Notes under the pieces: model-generated | Told to the model about the DNA's origin: nothing | The model's input: only the letters and a program-made list of their open reading frames with translations | Databases searched by the model: none | Position numbers and translations under genes: made by a program | From: an uncultured Bacteriovoracaceae bacterium | GTDB taxonomy: Bacteria > Bdellovibrionota > Bacteriovoracia > Bacteriovoracales > Bacteriovoracaceae | NCBI GenBank assembly: GCA_937931205.1 | Contig: CALHBF010000009.1 | Coordinates: 1-64,000 of the forward strand | Reading direction: 5' to 3' | DNA length: 64,000 bases | Shown here: in pieces, positions 33,844 through 40,067 of the stretch | Position numbering within the stretch: the stretch's first letter is position 1 | Layout: each line of letters begins with the position of its first letter

Positions 33844-34149
33844 TTAAGGCTTTTTGTTTTTCATTTTATTAAGTTTCATCTCGTCTTCTTTGAGCCTTTT
33901 TTCTTCATTAGTAATATCTTTTTTCTCTTTACTGATGCGAGCTTCCTCTTTTTGGATGGATTCCATATCCATTTGACTTCTATCTTTTTCTAGTTTGCTT
34001 TCTTCTTCACGCAATTTTGTTTGATCCATTCCAAGTTGTTCCTTGTCTTTGGTAATTCTAGCTTCTTCTTTCTGAATATCTTCCTGGTACATGGTATTAG
34101 CAAAAGCTACAGATGAAATAAGAAAAGCACATACATAGATAAATTTCAT
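33844..34149 (-). CDS. Small secreted coiled-coil protein with internal repeat
   Basis: Signal peptide MKFIYVCAFLISSVAFA, then an 84-residue chain that is almost wholly charged (Lys/Glu/Asp) and helical. It has a tandem repeat: IQKEEARITKDKEQ near the start and IQKEEARISKEKKD about 40 residues later, each followed by a K-L-EED-type heptad pattern. It should form a long coiled coil in the periplasm, perhaps a small spacer or outer-membrane-linked rod like Lpp, though no lipobox is seen. AGAGGTG upstream sets the start. Confidence 0.72.
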   Translation of the reverse strand: MKFIYVCAFLISSVAFANTMYQEDIQKEEARITKDKEQLGMDQTKLREEESKLEKDRSQMDMESIQKEEARISKEKKDITNEEKRLKEDEMKLNKMKNKKP

Positions 34150-34397
34150 AAACACCTCTTTGTTATGTTTAAGCTCCATTTTAAGAGGAGCATTTTGTAA
34201 AAAAAGGCACATTGCAATTTTAGAGAATTGGTTGATTCACAATTGGGATCTAGGAAATCCAAGCCTTATTGAGATATTGCGAAGAAAAATTAATTGACCA
34301 GATTTCAGCGAGTTTTTTTGTACAGTTATTTTCAGCAAAGAGTCTTTAACTTCAAGGAGTAACATTTCAAAATAGCAAGGTAACAAGGAGTATAATT

Positions 34398-34949
34398 ATG
34401 CAGATTAATCCAGTATTGAATGACCTCCGATGGGGAAGAGCAGGTCTCATTGCTGCCGGCATAGTTCTTACATTCTTAGGGATGATGTCTATTCTAGGGG
34501 CTGTAGGTACTACGTTGATTTCTGTTTTTGTAGTAGGAGTGCTTCTCATCTTTTCATCTCTACTTCAGTTTACCTTTGCTTTTACTTCGGGAAGGTGGAG
34601 CGGATTTGCTCTTCATGTTGTTCTCTCAATCTTTTATGGATTGCTGGGAGTTTATCTCATGCAGAATCCTCTCTTAGGGGAAATGGCCCTTACATTTGCT
34701 CTCGGATTTTTCTTTATCGCCAGTGGGATTCTAAGAATTGTGACTTCAGCGACAATGAGGTTTGCCCAGTGGGGCTGGGCATGCTTTAGTGGTGTCATCA
34801 CAACTTTAATGGGGATATACACGATCTTTTATTTGCAGCAACTTAGTATGTATCTTTTAGGGACCTTAATTGGACTGGATTTTATGTTCTTAGGTTTTTA
34901 CTTGATGGCGACGGGATTTACTTTAAAAGGTTTGATCAATCGAAATTGA
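34398..34949 (+). CDS. HdeD-family (DUF308) membrane protein
   Basis: An inner-membrane protein of 183 residues with six hydrophobic helices of the HdeD / DUF308 pattern (RAGLIAAGIVLTFLGMMSIL, GVLLIFSSLLQF, HVVLSIFYGLLGVYLMQNPLLG, FALGFFFIASGILRI, WACFSGVITTLMGIYTIF, LIGLDFMFLGFYLMATG). HdeD is associated with acid resistance in E. coli; the mechanism is unknown. AAGGAG upstream gives the start. DoxX and pentapeptide genes follow on the same strand. Confidence 0.85.
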   Translation: MQINPVLNDLRWGRAGLIAAGIVLTFLGMMSILGAVGTTLISVFVVGVLLIFSSLLQFTFAFTSGRWSGFALHVVLSIFYGLLGVYLMQNPLLGEMALTFALGFFFIASGILRIVTSATMRFAQWGWACFSGVITTLMGIYTIFYLQQLSMYLLGTLIGLDFMFLGFYLMATGFTLKGLINRN

Positions 34950-34980
34950 GTAATAATTTTTAGCTAAATAATGTTACCTT

Positions 34981-35385
34981 ATGAGAATGAAAAAAATTAC
35001 ATTATTATTTTTGAGATTTGCTTTATCCGCCTCTTACCTTTCGGCCGTTGCCGATCGATTTGGACTTTGGGGTGCACCTGGTACAGAAGGTGTCTTTTGG
35101 GGTGATTTTCAGAATTTCAGTAGCTATACGCAGACTCTGAATCCATTTCTGCCAGAGTTTTTCATCATGCCTCTGTCTTGGTTTGTTACGATATTAGAAA
35201 TCCTTTTAGGAGTGCTTCTGATTTTCAATATCAAGCCTCGTGTGGTTGGTTACGCAAGTGCTGGAACGCTTGCACTTTTTGCAATCGCTATGATTGTTAG
35301 TTTAGGTATCAAGGCACCTTTGGATTATTCTGTCCTGACTGCATGTGCGGCCAGTCTTGTGATTGCTAATTCAGAGTCGGTATGA
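34981..35385 (+). CDS. DoxX-family membrane protein
   Basis: A 134-residue inner-membrane protein with four predicted helices and the DoxX pattern (LLFLRFALSASYLSAVADRFGLWG, FIMPLSWFVTILEILLGVLLIFN, VVGYASAGTLALFAIAMIVS, then LTACAASLVIA). The family is linked to redox or quinone partners but is poorly defined. The stop overlaps the start of the pentapeptide gene as ATGA, so they are translated together. The start is either of two nearby ATGs (34981 or 34987). Confidence 0.83.
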   Translation: MRMKKITLLFLRFALSASYLSAVADRFGLWGAPGTEGVFWGDFQNFSSYTQTLNPFLPEFFIMPLSWFVTILEILLGVLLIFNIKPRVVGYASAGTLALFAIAMIVSLGIKAPLDYSVLTACAASLVIANSESV

Positions 35386-35960
35386 GTTTCGAAATTAAGA
35401 AAGAATATATCGGCCAAACTATTGAGGATCTTGATTTCGATTCCCGAATTTTAGCGGGTGTCGTCTTTGAAGATTGTGTATTCAAAAATTGTAATTTCAA
35501 AGATTGTAATCTTTCTACTAGTCGAATGATCGACTGCAAATTTCATTCATGTGATCTAAGTAATATCAGTGTTGTGAGTGGAAGCTTCAGAGGCTTGGAG
35601 TTTCATTCTTGTAAATTAATAGGGATTCAGTGGAGCACTACTAAGAGCTTTGGAAGTGTGTCATTTCATCAATCAAATCTTGCATATTCCAGTTTTATAG
35701 GACTCAAGATCAAAAAAACGACATTTGAAGAATGTAATTTAAGAGAAACCGATTTCTCTGATGCTGATTTATCAGAGAGCGAATTTGAAGGTTCTGATTT
35801 ATTAGGATCTTTTTTTAGTGAAACCGTTCTGCTCAAGACCAATTTCACTGGAGCAGAGAATTTTGAAATTGATCCTACTAAAAACTTAATTAAGGGTGCT
35901 AAGTTTTCAGTGAATGGGGCCCTAAGTTTGTTGAATAAGTTTGGGGTAATTGTTTCATAA
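35382..35960 (+). CDS. Pentapeptide-repeat protein
   Basis: A 192-residue right-handed quadrilateral beta-helix. Repeats of the A(D/N)LxX type run through most of the chain (CVFKNCNFKDCNLSTS, LRETDFSDADLSESEFEGSDL), with a break near residues 60-100. Qnr/McbG relatives of this size mimic DNA and protect gyrase, but many pentapeptide proteins have other or unknown roles, and no Qnr-specific feature can be claimed. It is translationally coupled to DoxX. Confidence 0.87.
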   Translation: MSFEIKKEYIGQTIEDLDFDSRILAGVVFEDCVFKNCNFKDCNLSTSRMIDCKFHSCDLSNISVVSGSFRGLEFHSCKLIGIQWSTTKSFGSVSFHQSNLAYSSFIGLKIKKTTFEECNLRETDFSDADLSESEFEGSDLLGSFFSETVLLKTNFTGAENFEIDPTKNLIKGAKFSVNGALSLLNKFGVIVS

Positions 35961-35983
35961 GAGTGTAAGTAAAGGATAAGTTT

Positions 35984-36430
35984 ATGAAAAATTTTAGACC
36001 AATTGAGTTCTCAACCTATATCCATAAATCACGTTCTGATATTTTTAAATCTCTTATTTCTATGGAAGGATGGAATGGTTGTTTTACAACGGGTGCATCG
36101 ATTGATCTGTCTTCAAAAGTTATTCACTTTCGTTGGCAAAATTTAGGGCCTGATAAAATCAATGCAGAAACAATAGGAAGGGATTTAGATTTCGAAGAGG
36201 ATAAGCTACTAAGCTTTTCATGGCACCATGAAAGCTTACCTGGACCAACAAGAGTAAGTTTTGAAATAGCTGATAAGGGCGAAGGTTCAATTGTAACAGT
36301 TAAGGATGAAGGCTATCCTCAGACTGAGAAAGGGGAGTTTATGTACATGGACTGCTCCGCTGGGTGGGCAGAATTTTTGACTCTATTGAAAGTCTATCTT
36401 GAGACTGGGTATCGTTACAAAAATTGGTAA
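35984..36430 (+). CDS. SRPBCC-superfamily (AHSA1-like) protein
   Basis: A 148-residue START-like fold protein. The opening STYIHKSRSDIFKSLISMEGWNGCF, central IHFRWQNLGPD, LLSFSWHHESLPGPTRVSFEIADKGEGSIVTVKDEGY and C-terminal helix CSAGWAEFLTLLKVYLETG match the AHSA1/polyketide-cyclase-like layout, which forms a hydrophobic ligand cavity. No substrate can be named. AAGGA upstream sets the start. It follows the pentapeptide gene on the same strand after 23 bases. Confidence 0.8.
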   Translation: MKNFRPIEFSTYIHKSRSDIFKSLISMEGWNGCFTTGASIDLSSKVIHFRWQNLGPDKINAETIGRDLDFEEDKLLSFSWHHESLPGPTRVSFEIADKGEGSIVTVKDEGYPQTEKGEFMYMDCSAGWAEFLTLLKVYLETGYRYKNW

Positions 36431-36447
36431 GTAATAGACCCAAATAT

Positions 36448-36906
36448 TTATAGCTCCATCTTTAGAATAGGAAATGGCCTACCTTCATCATCGAGTTCAG
36501 TTCTCTCAAAAACTTTAAATCCCATTTTTTCATAAAAAACTTTTGCCTGATTATTATCTTCATTAACATCTACAAAAAGTTTATCGTGAAGCGATACGGC
36601 ATGCTGAATAAGAAACTTCCCTGCACCCTTTCCGAAATACTGAGGATGAATGAATAGAGAATCTATTTTATTTTCAGTCATTCCCATAAAGCCGAAGAGG
36701 TTATTAAAATGATCTGTCACTACGAAAAAAGTTGCATTGGCTAAATACTCTTTAACCTGGATTCCAATTGATAAAATATCATCTTGAGATAAAAAATGGT
36801 GAGTGGCCTTAACAGCTCCTTCCCATATTTCGAACATCATATCGAGATCTGTTGATTGATTTTGGCGTAATAAAAATTTGCTCAATTTAATCCCTTGGTC
36901 GTTCAA
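36448..36906 (-). CDS. GNAT-family N-acetyltransferase
   Basis: A 152-residue acetyltransferase. The acetyl-CoA loop is FIHPQYFGKGAGKFLIQHAV (Q/R-x-x-G-x-G/A type), preceded by TDHFNNLFGFMGMTENKIDSLF and followed by LFVDVNEDNNQAKVFYEKMGFKVFERTE. The substrate is unknown. The only start that keeps the N-terminal strand is a TTG at 36906 with a weak AAGA upstream; the true start is uncertain. Confidence 0.82.
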   Translation of the reverse strand: MNDQGIKLSKFLLRQNQSTDLDMMFEIWEGAVKATHHFLSQDDILSIGIQVKEYLANATFFVVTDHFNNLFGFMGMTENKIDSLFIHPQYFGKGAGKFLIQHAVSLHDKLFVDVNEDNNQAKVFYEKMGFKVFERTELDDEGRPFPILKMEL

Positions 36907-37104
36907 ATCTTCAAAGAGCTGAAGATTTGAAATGAATTCCCTTTATTAGCGAGATATTATTTCATTGTCTAATACCGAGGGCAAGAATGATAAACAGTAA
37001 ATGTATAAGAATAGATTCTCAGCACCAACAAAAGAAATCGGATATAGAAAGTGTGTTCTCGAAACAATCGCTGTTAGTTTTGGTCCGAATCTGAAAGGAG
37101 TCAT

Positions 37105-37350
37105 GTGCCATTTAATCAAAAAGAGAAAAAACTTCTGCTTGAAACAGCCTATGTTGGCCCTAAAGTTATTGAGCGTCTTGAAGAGATCGGTATTGATAAC
37201 TTTAAAAAGCTGAGTCAAACATCTGTGGAAGCAATAACTTCAATCGTTTCTCAAATGTTGGGTAGTACTTGTTGGAAAAATAGTCCTCAATCCAAGCGTG
37301 CTATCAGTAACGCCATTGAAACGGCCCGCAGAGAAGTGAGTAAATCTTAA
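37105..37350 (+). CDS. Small helix-hairpin-helix protein
   Basis: An 81-residue protein. The segment YVGPKVIERLEEIGIDNFKKLSQTSVEAITS has the helix-hairpin-helix pattern (GPKVxxRLxxIGI) found in the Cdd1-like 'pathogenicity locus' family and in DNA-binding HhH domains; the rest is helical with one Cys. The start is GTG, four bases after AAAGGAG. It is followed by a terminator. DNA binding is likely by family, function unknown. Confidence 0.72.
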   Translation: MPFNQKEKKLLLETAYVGPKVIERLEEIGIDNFKKLSQTSVEAITSIVSQMLGSTCWKNSPQSKRAISNAIETARREVSKS

Positions 37351-37373
37351 CCTGTCATAGTTTAGGAAATAAA

Positions 37374-37402
37374 AAAAGCCCCGTGGGTTAAACGGGGCTT
37401 TT
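37374..37402. terminator. Bidirectional Rho-independent terminator
   Basis: 11-bp stem AAAAGCCCCGT / ACGGGGCTTTT with loop GGGTTAA. It ends the HhH gene; on the minus strand it also stands 38 bases past the 37441-37499 repeat, the same arrangement as the terminator next to the tRNA fragment at 39651. Confidence 0.85.
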
Positions 37403-37440
37403 AGTATAATTCACTCATTGCTGAGATCGTTATGAATTTA

Positions 37441-37499
37441 ATGGGGTGGCGTTCGATCCTGTAGACAAACGTTTACACGATACCATTTTTGCCACGGCC
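37441..37499. repeat. 59-bp dispersed repeat, copy A
   Basis: Matches 39844-39902 at 50 of 59 positions without gaps. It starts ATGGGGTGGC and ends TTTTTGCCACGGCC, so GTGGC and GCCAC can pair as a closing helix. The centre contains the conserved GTAGACAAACGTTTACA-like part with palindrome AAACGTTT. On the minus strand it ends in GCCACCCCAT and is followed by a terminator, like a tRNA 3' end. Nature unknown. Confidence 0.7.
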
Positions 37500-37524
37500 A
37501 ATTTGACTTGCTAGTACCGTTATA

Positions 37525-38109
37525 TCAGTCCCTTAAGTAGGGCTTGAGCATGATTTCAAAATGCATCTTTAGATGTAGCTCAATACTTTTTTCATCCAAA
37601 AACGCAAATTGAAATATCGCACCTTGCACTAAAGCCTCTAGTGTCTTTGATAGAAGCTTTGGATCAATTTCTTCGGACAATTCTCCGCTTTTTATTGCTT
37701 GCACTAACAAGTCATGAAAGATCCTGCGAGTATTTTCAAAATAGTTCGCTACTTTCTTTCTTGAGTGAGGTGAGCAAGCTTCTGTACCAAGAAAAATGGC
37801 GTGTTCACCTAATCTTCTCGAATTTACACTGAGAGCAATCATTTGTAGAAAATCAAAAATTCCTTTTAATCCAAACAACTTTTTAAAAGCGTCTGACTCG
37901 ATCTGCCCAAGGTTCTGATCCCATTTTTGATTCCTGGCCAGAAGTGCGAGTGTCTTTTTGTTTTTGAATCTTTTTACTAGGGCAGCTGGCGATAGTTTTA
38001 CTGCTCTTCCTACTTGCTCAAAAGTAAATGAAGTAAAGCCTTCACGTGCTATGACATCAAATGCAATCGCCAATACCTCAGAATCACTTTGTTTTTTCGT
38101 TCTGCTCAT
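37525..38109 (-). CDS. TetR-family transcriptional regulator
   Basis: A 194-residue regulator. The N-terminal helix-turn-helix is at about residues 10-55 (VLAIAFDVIAREGFTSFTFEQVGRAVKLSPAALVKRFKNKKTLALLA); the C-terminal domain is helical and ligand-binding, effector unknown. It is divergent from a dienelactone hydrolase gene with an 18-bp near-palindrome between them, so it probably represses that gene and itself. No clear ribosome site precedes the ATG. Confidence 0.87.
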   Translation of the reverse strand: MSRTKKQSDSEVLAIAFDVIAREGFTSFTFEQVGRAVKLSPAALVKRFKNKKTLALLARNQKWDQNLGQIESDAFKKLFGLKGIFDFLQMIALSVNSRRLGEHAIFLGTEACSPHSRKKVANYFENTRRIFHDLLVQAIKSGELSEEIDPKLLSKTLEALVQGAIFQFAFLDEKSIELHLKMHFEIMLKPYLRD

Positions 38110-38118
38110 TTTTTTAAT

Positions 38119-38136
38119 AGTAAATAGCTATTCACT
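38119..38136. promoter_or_regulatory. Probable TetR operator
   Basis: The 18-bp near-perfect palindrome AGTAAATAGCTATTCACT lies between the divergent tetR and hydrolase genes. Only one symmetric pair of positions (A/C) deviates. Confidence 0.6.
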
Positions 38137-38162
38137 TATAATCAATCCATAAGGAGGAAATT

Positions 38163-38876
38163 ATGAGCAAATTTGAATACACCGATGGAGAAACGACTTT
38201 TGAAGGTTATTTAGCGCTTAATGGAGATAATTTTTCTAAACGTCCCTGTGTTATGGTTGGCCACGCTTGGAGTGGTCCAGATGACTACTTTAATCAAATA
38301 GCAGAATCTCTATCAAAGAGGGGATTTATTGGTCTGGCCATAGATGTTTATGGGAAGGGTGTTCGAGGCAAGATTGATGGTGATAACTCTCATCTAATGA
38401 ACCCACTTATTGAAAATCGTGATTTACTTCGGAAGAGACTGCTCGCCTCCTTTAAAGCTGCTAAAGAGCATTCATTGGTGCTTTCGGATAAGATTGCAAT
38501 TATGGGGCATTGCTTTGGTGGCTTATGTGCCTTAGATCTTGCTAGGGCCAACCCTGAAGGCCTTCGAGGTGCTATAAGTATTCATGGACTTCTGAGCAAT
38601 CCTAAAATCGATATTCGGCCAAGGATTGATTCTAGTGTCTTAGTGCTGCATGGATGGGAAGACCCTATGGTTAAAGCCGCTGAGATGTTGAGCTTTGCAG
38701 ATGAGATGACTACTGCAAATGCTGACTGGCAAATTCATTGCTATGGCCATGCAAAGCATGCATTCTCTTTTGTTGGCGCTGATATTCCTGACTTGGGAAT
38801 TAAGTATGATAAGAATGCTCATCGAAGATCTGAGAAGTCAGCTTTTGATTTTCTTAATGAGATTTTTAATTTATGA
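38163..38876 (+). CDS. Dienelactone hydrolase-family protein
   Basis: An alpha/beta hydrolase of 237 residues. The triad is Cys117 (GHCFGG), Asp167 (HGWEDPM) and His199 (GHAKHAF), with the Cys nucleophile typical of this family. The N-terminal oxyanion strand is VMVGHAWSGPDDY. The substrate is unknown; relatives open lactone or ester bonds. AAGGAGG upstream gives a firm start. It is likely controlled by the divergent TetR protein. Confidence 0.9.
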   Translation: MSKFEYTDGETTFEGYLALNGDNFSKRPCVMVGHAWSGPDDYFNQIAESLSKRGFIGLAIDVYGKGVRGKIDGDNSHLMNPLIENRDLLRKRLLASFKAAKEHSLVLSDKIAIMGHCFGGLCALDLARANPEGLRGAISIHGLLSNPKIDIRPRIDSSVLVLHGWEDPMVKAAEMLSFADEMTTANADWQIHCYGHAKHAFSFVGADIPDLGIKYDKNAHRRSEKSAFDFLNEIFNL

Positions 38877-38917
38877 ACCTAAGGGCTGCTTTGATGGATG
38901 TGTTCCAAGCTAATGGA

Positions 38918-39460
38918 TTAGCTTTGGAACCTGTTGCCAATCTCATTTTCTAATAACGAAAATAAGTCGAGACTAATAAATCTGCCATTTTTGATTTCAC
39001 AATCTCTCTTAGTTCCTTCAAATTGGAAACCTGATGCTTCTAAAACTCTCTTTGAACTACTATTCTCAGACTCGACTTCAGCTTCAATTCGATGAAGCTT
39101 CATCTCTTGAAAGCCAAACGCGATCATAGCAGGTAAAGCCTCTTTGATGACTCCCTTCTTCCAGTATTCAGGCATTAACCAAAACCCAATTTCAGCTTTG
39201 CGATGTGCTTGCTGCCAATAATTAAAGCCTATCGCTCCAATAAATTGAGAATTATCTTTAAATGTTATTGCTCTCCACCGGCCAGTATTTTCTTGTTCGA
39301 TTTGAAGATACCAATCAATTTGCTTTTGAGTTTCTTCAATAGTTGAAAAGGAGACTCCATAATATGGGATTACCTCAGGATGAGAGAGACCTTTAAAAAC
39401 ATTTTCAAGATCGCTTTGTGTAAATCTTCGGAGAGCGTAATTATTAGTTAGTATGTTCAT
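38918..39460 (-). CDS. GNAT acetyltransferase (RimJ/RimL-like)
   Basis: A 180-residue acetyltransferase of the ribosomal-protein-alanine type. Visible: YALRRFTQSDLENVFKGLSHPEV at the N-terminus, WRAITFKDNSQFIGAIGFN, AEIGFWLMPEYWKKGVIKEALPAMIAFGF with the acetyl-CoA loop, and LHRIEAEVESENSSSKRVLEASGFQFEGTKRD. The substrate may be a protein N-terminus or a small molecule. It is the last ordinary chromosomal gene before the island's left end. Confidence 0.87.
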   Translation of the reverse strand: MNILTNNYALRRFTQSDLENVFKGLSHPEVIPYYGVSFSTIEETQKQIDWYLQIEQENTGRWRAITFKDNSQFIGAIGFNYWQQAHRKAEIGFWLMPEYWKKGVIKEALPAMIAFGFQEMKLHRIEAEVESENSSSKRVLEASGFQFEGTKRDCEIKNGRFISLDLFSLLENEIGNRFQS

Positions 39461-39575
39461 AAATTGTATTTTAGTTCATTCAGGTTTGATTGGCGAATTT
39501 GAATCTTGTCGAGCAGTGCTTGTAATGGTTTGTGTGTTTCAGGTTGTCGTCGGTTTATTATTTTACCGTCTCAGA

Positions 39576-39614
39576 AATACTAAAGCCCTGTTTAACCCAC
39601 AGGGCTTTAGTATT
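39576..39614. terminator. 16-bp hairpin terminator beside the tRNA fragment
   Basis: Perfect stem AATACTAAAGCCCTGT with its complement around loop TTAACCC. It is A/T-flanked on both sides. Read on the minus strand it follows the tRNA-His 3' fragment by about 36 bases, so it may be the original terminator of that tRNA gene. Its loop is the reverse complement of the loop at 37385-37391. Confidence 0.85.
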
Positions 39615-39650
39615 TTTCACTCATAGTTGAGATTGAAACTGAATTTAAAA

Positions 39651-39671
39651 ATGGGGTGACCGACGGGGCTC
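39651..39671 (-). repeat. tRNA-His 3'-end fragment, putative island attachment site
   Basis: 21 bases identical except one to 58759-58779, the 3' end of the intact tRNA-His gene including the encoded CCA (minus strand GAGCCCCGTCGGTCACCCCA). It has the same orientation as the intact gene, as expected for the displaced tRNA end after integration at a tRNA gene. Confidence 0.68.
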
Positions 39672-39795
39672 TCGCTCTGATCACTCACATCACGTTCGTG
39701 ATCTTCGCTCCCGCCTTCGCTGACTTTCGTTCGCTTCACGCTTACTCAGCAGGCCTGGGCCTGCCGGCAGCTGCGGTTCTCGCCCACAACTATCG
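39660..39795. other. GC-rich structured patch
   Basis: A stretch clearly richer in G+C than its surroundings, with TTCGC/TTCGT repeats (CTTCGCTCCCGCCTTCGCTG...), the hairpin ATCACG-TT-CGTGAT (39689-39702), GCAGGCC-TG-GGCCTGC (39749-39764) and palindrome CTGCCGGCAG (39761-39770). No protein is likely. It lies between two terminators and could be a structured RNA on the minus strand or a recombination relic. Confidence 0.5.
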
Positions 39796-39802
39796 CCCAA
39801 AA

Positions 39803-39844
39803 TTAAAAAGCCCATTGAACATAAATGCTCAACGGGCTTTTTAA
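39803..39844. terminator. Hairpin terminator between the GC-rich patch and repeat B
   Basis: Stem TTAAAAAGCCC / GGGCTTTTTAA extended by TTGA / TCAA across a single A-C mismatch. The A/T arms give a U-tract in either direction. Confidence 0.75.
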
Positions 39845-39902
39845 TGGGGTGGCAGTCGATCCTCTAGACAAACGTTTACAAAATGTAGTTTTTGCCACGG
39901 CC
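39844..39902. repeat. 59-bp dispersed repeat, copy B
   Basis: Same length as copy A at 37441-37499 with nine differences, clustered at positions 11-12, 21, 38-39 and 42-45. Both keep ATGGGGTGGC at one end, the block TAGACAAACGTTTACA in the middle, and TTTTTGCCACGGCC at the other end. In B the closing pairs GTGGCA/TGCCAC are all Watson-Crick. Confidence 0.7.
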
Positions 39903-40067
39903 TAAGAGCTTGATAAAGTTAGTAAAACAAGCACCAGAGATGGGAATTATTCGGACGGAAACTTATGATGTTTTAGCTCAATTGGCGCGGCGCTAAGGGG
40001 CTTAACTGGAATTGAGGAGGCACATGAAGACTTTGTTATCATCATGTGCTTTGGGTTAGATCTGTCA

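Larger units (their letters stand above)
39461..40067. other. 607-base gene-free region at the island's left end
   Basis: No gene of normal size is seen. It holds a 16-bp terminator hairpin (39576-39614), a tRNA-His 3'-end fragment (39651-39671), a GC-rich patch (39660-39795), another terminator (39803-39844), copy B of the 59-bp repeat (39844-39902), and an 11-codon reading frame MKTLLSSCALG at 40024-40059 preceded by GAGGAGG, perhaps the stump of a gene cut at the junction. Confidence 0.7.

Noticed and set aside
34430-34789. Overlapping frame inside the HdeD gene
   Set aside because: The HdeD frame has a clear family and ribosome site; the other is a chance reading.
35382-35960. Pentapeptide protein as a Qnr quinolone-resistance determinant
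   Set aside because: The repeat pattern alone is not specific; loops and residues that define Qnr could not be recognised.
37441-37499. Repeat A as a complete tRNA gene
   Set aside because: Although it ends like a tRNA tail, no T-, anticodon- or D-arm can be folded in 59 bases.
37441-39902. 59-bp repeats as integron attC sites
   Set aside because: They lack the attC end motif (GTTRRRY type) and imperfect-palindrome layout, and no integron integrase is in the window.
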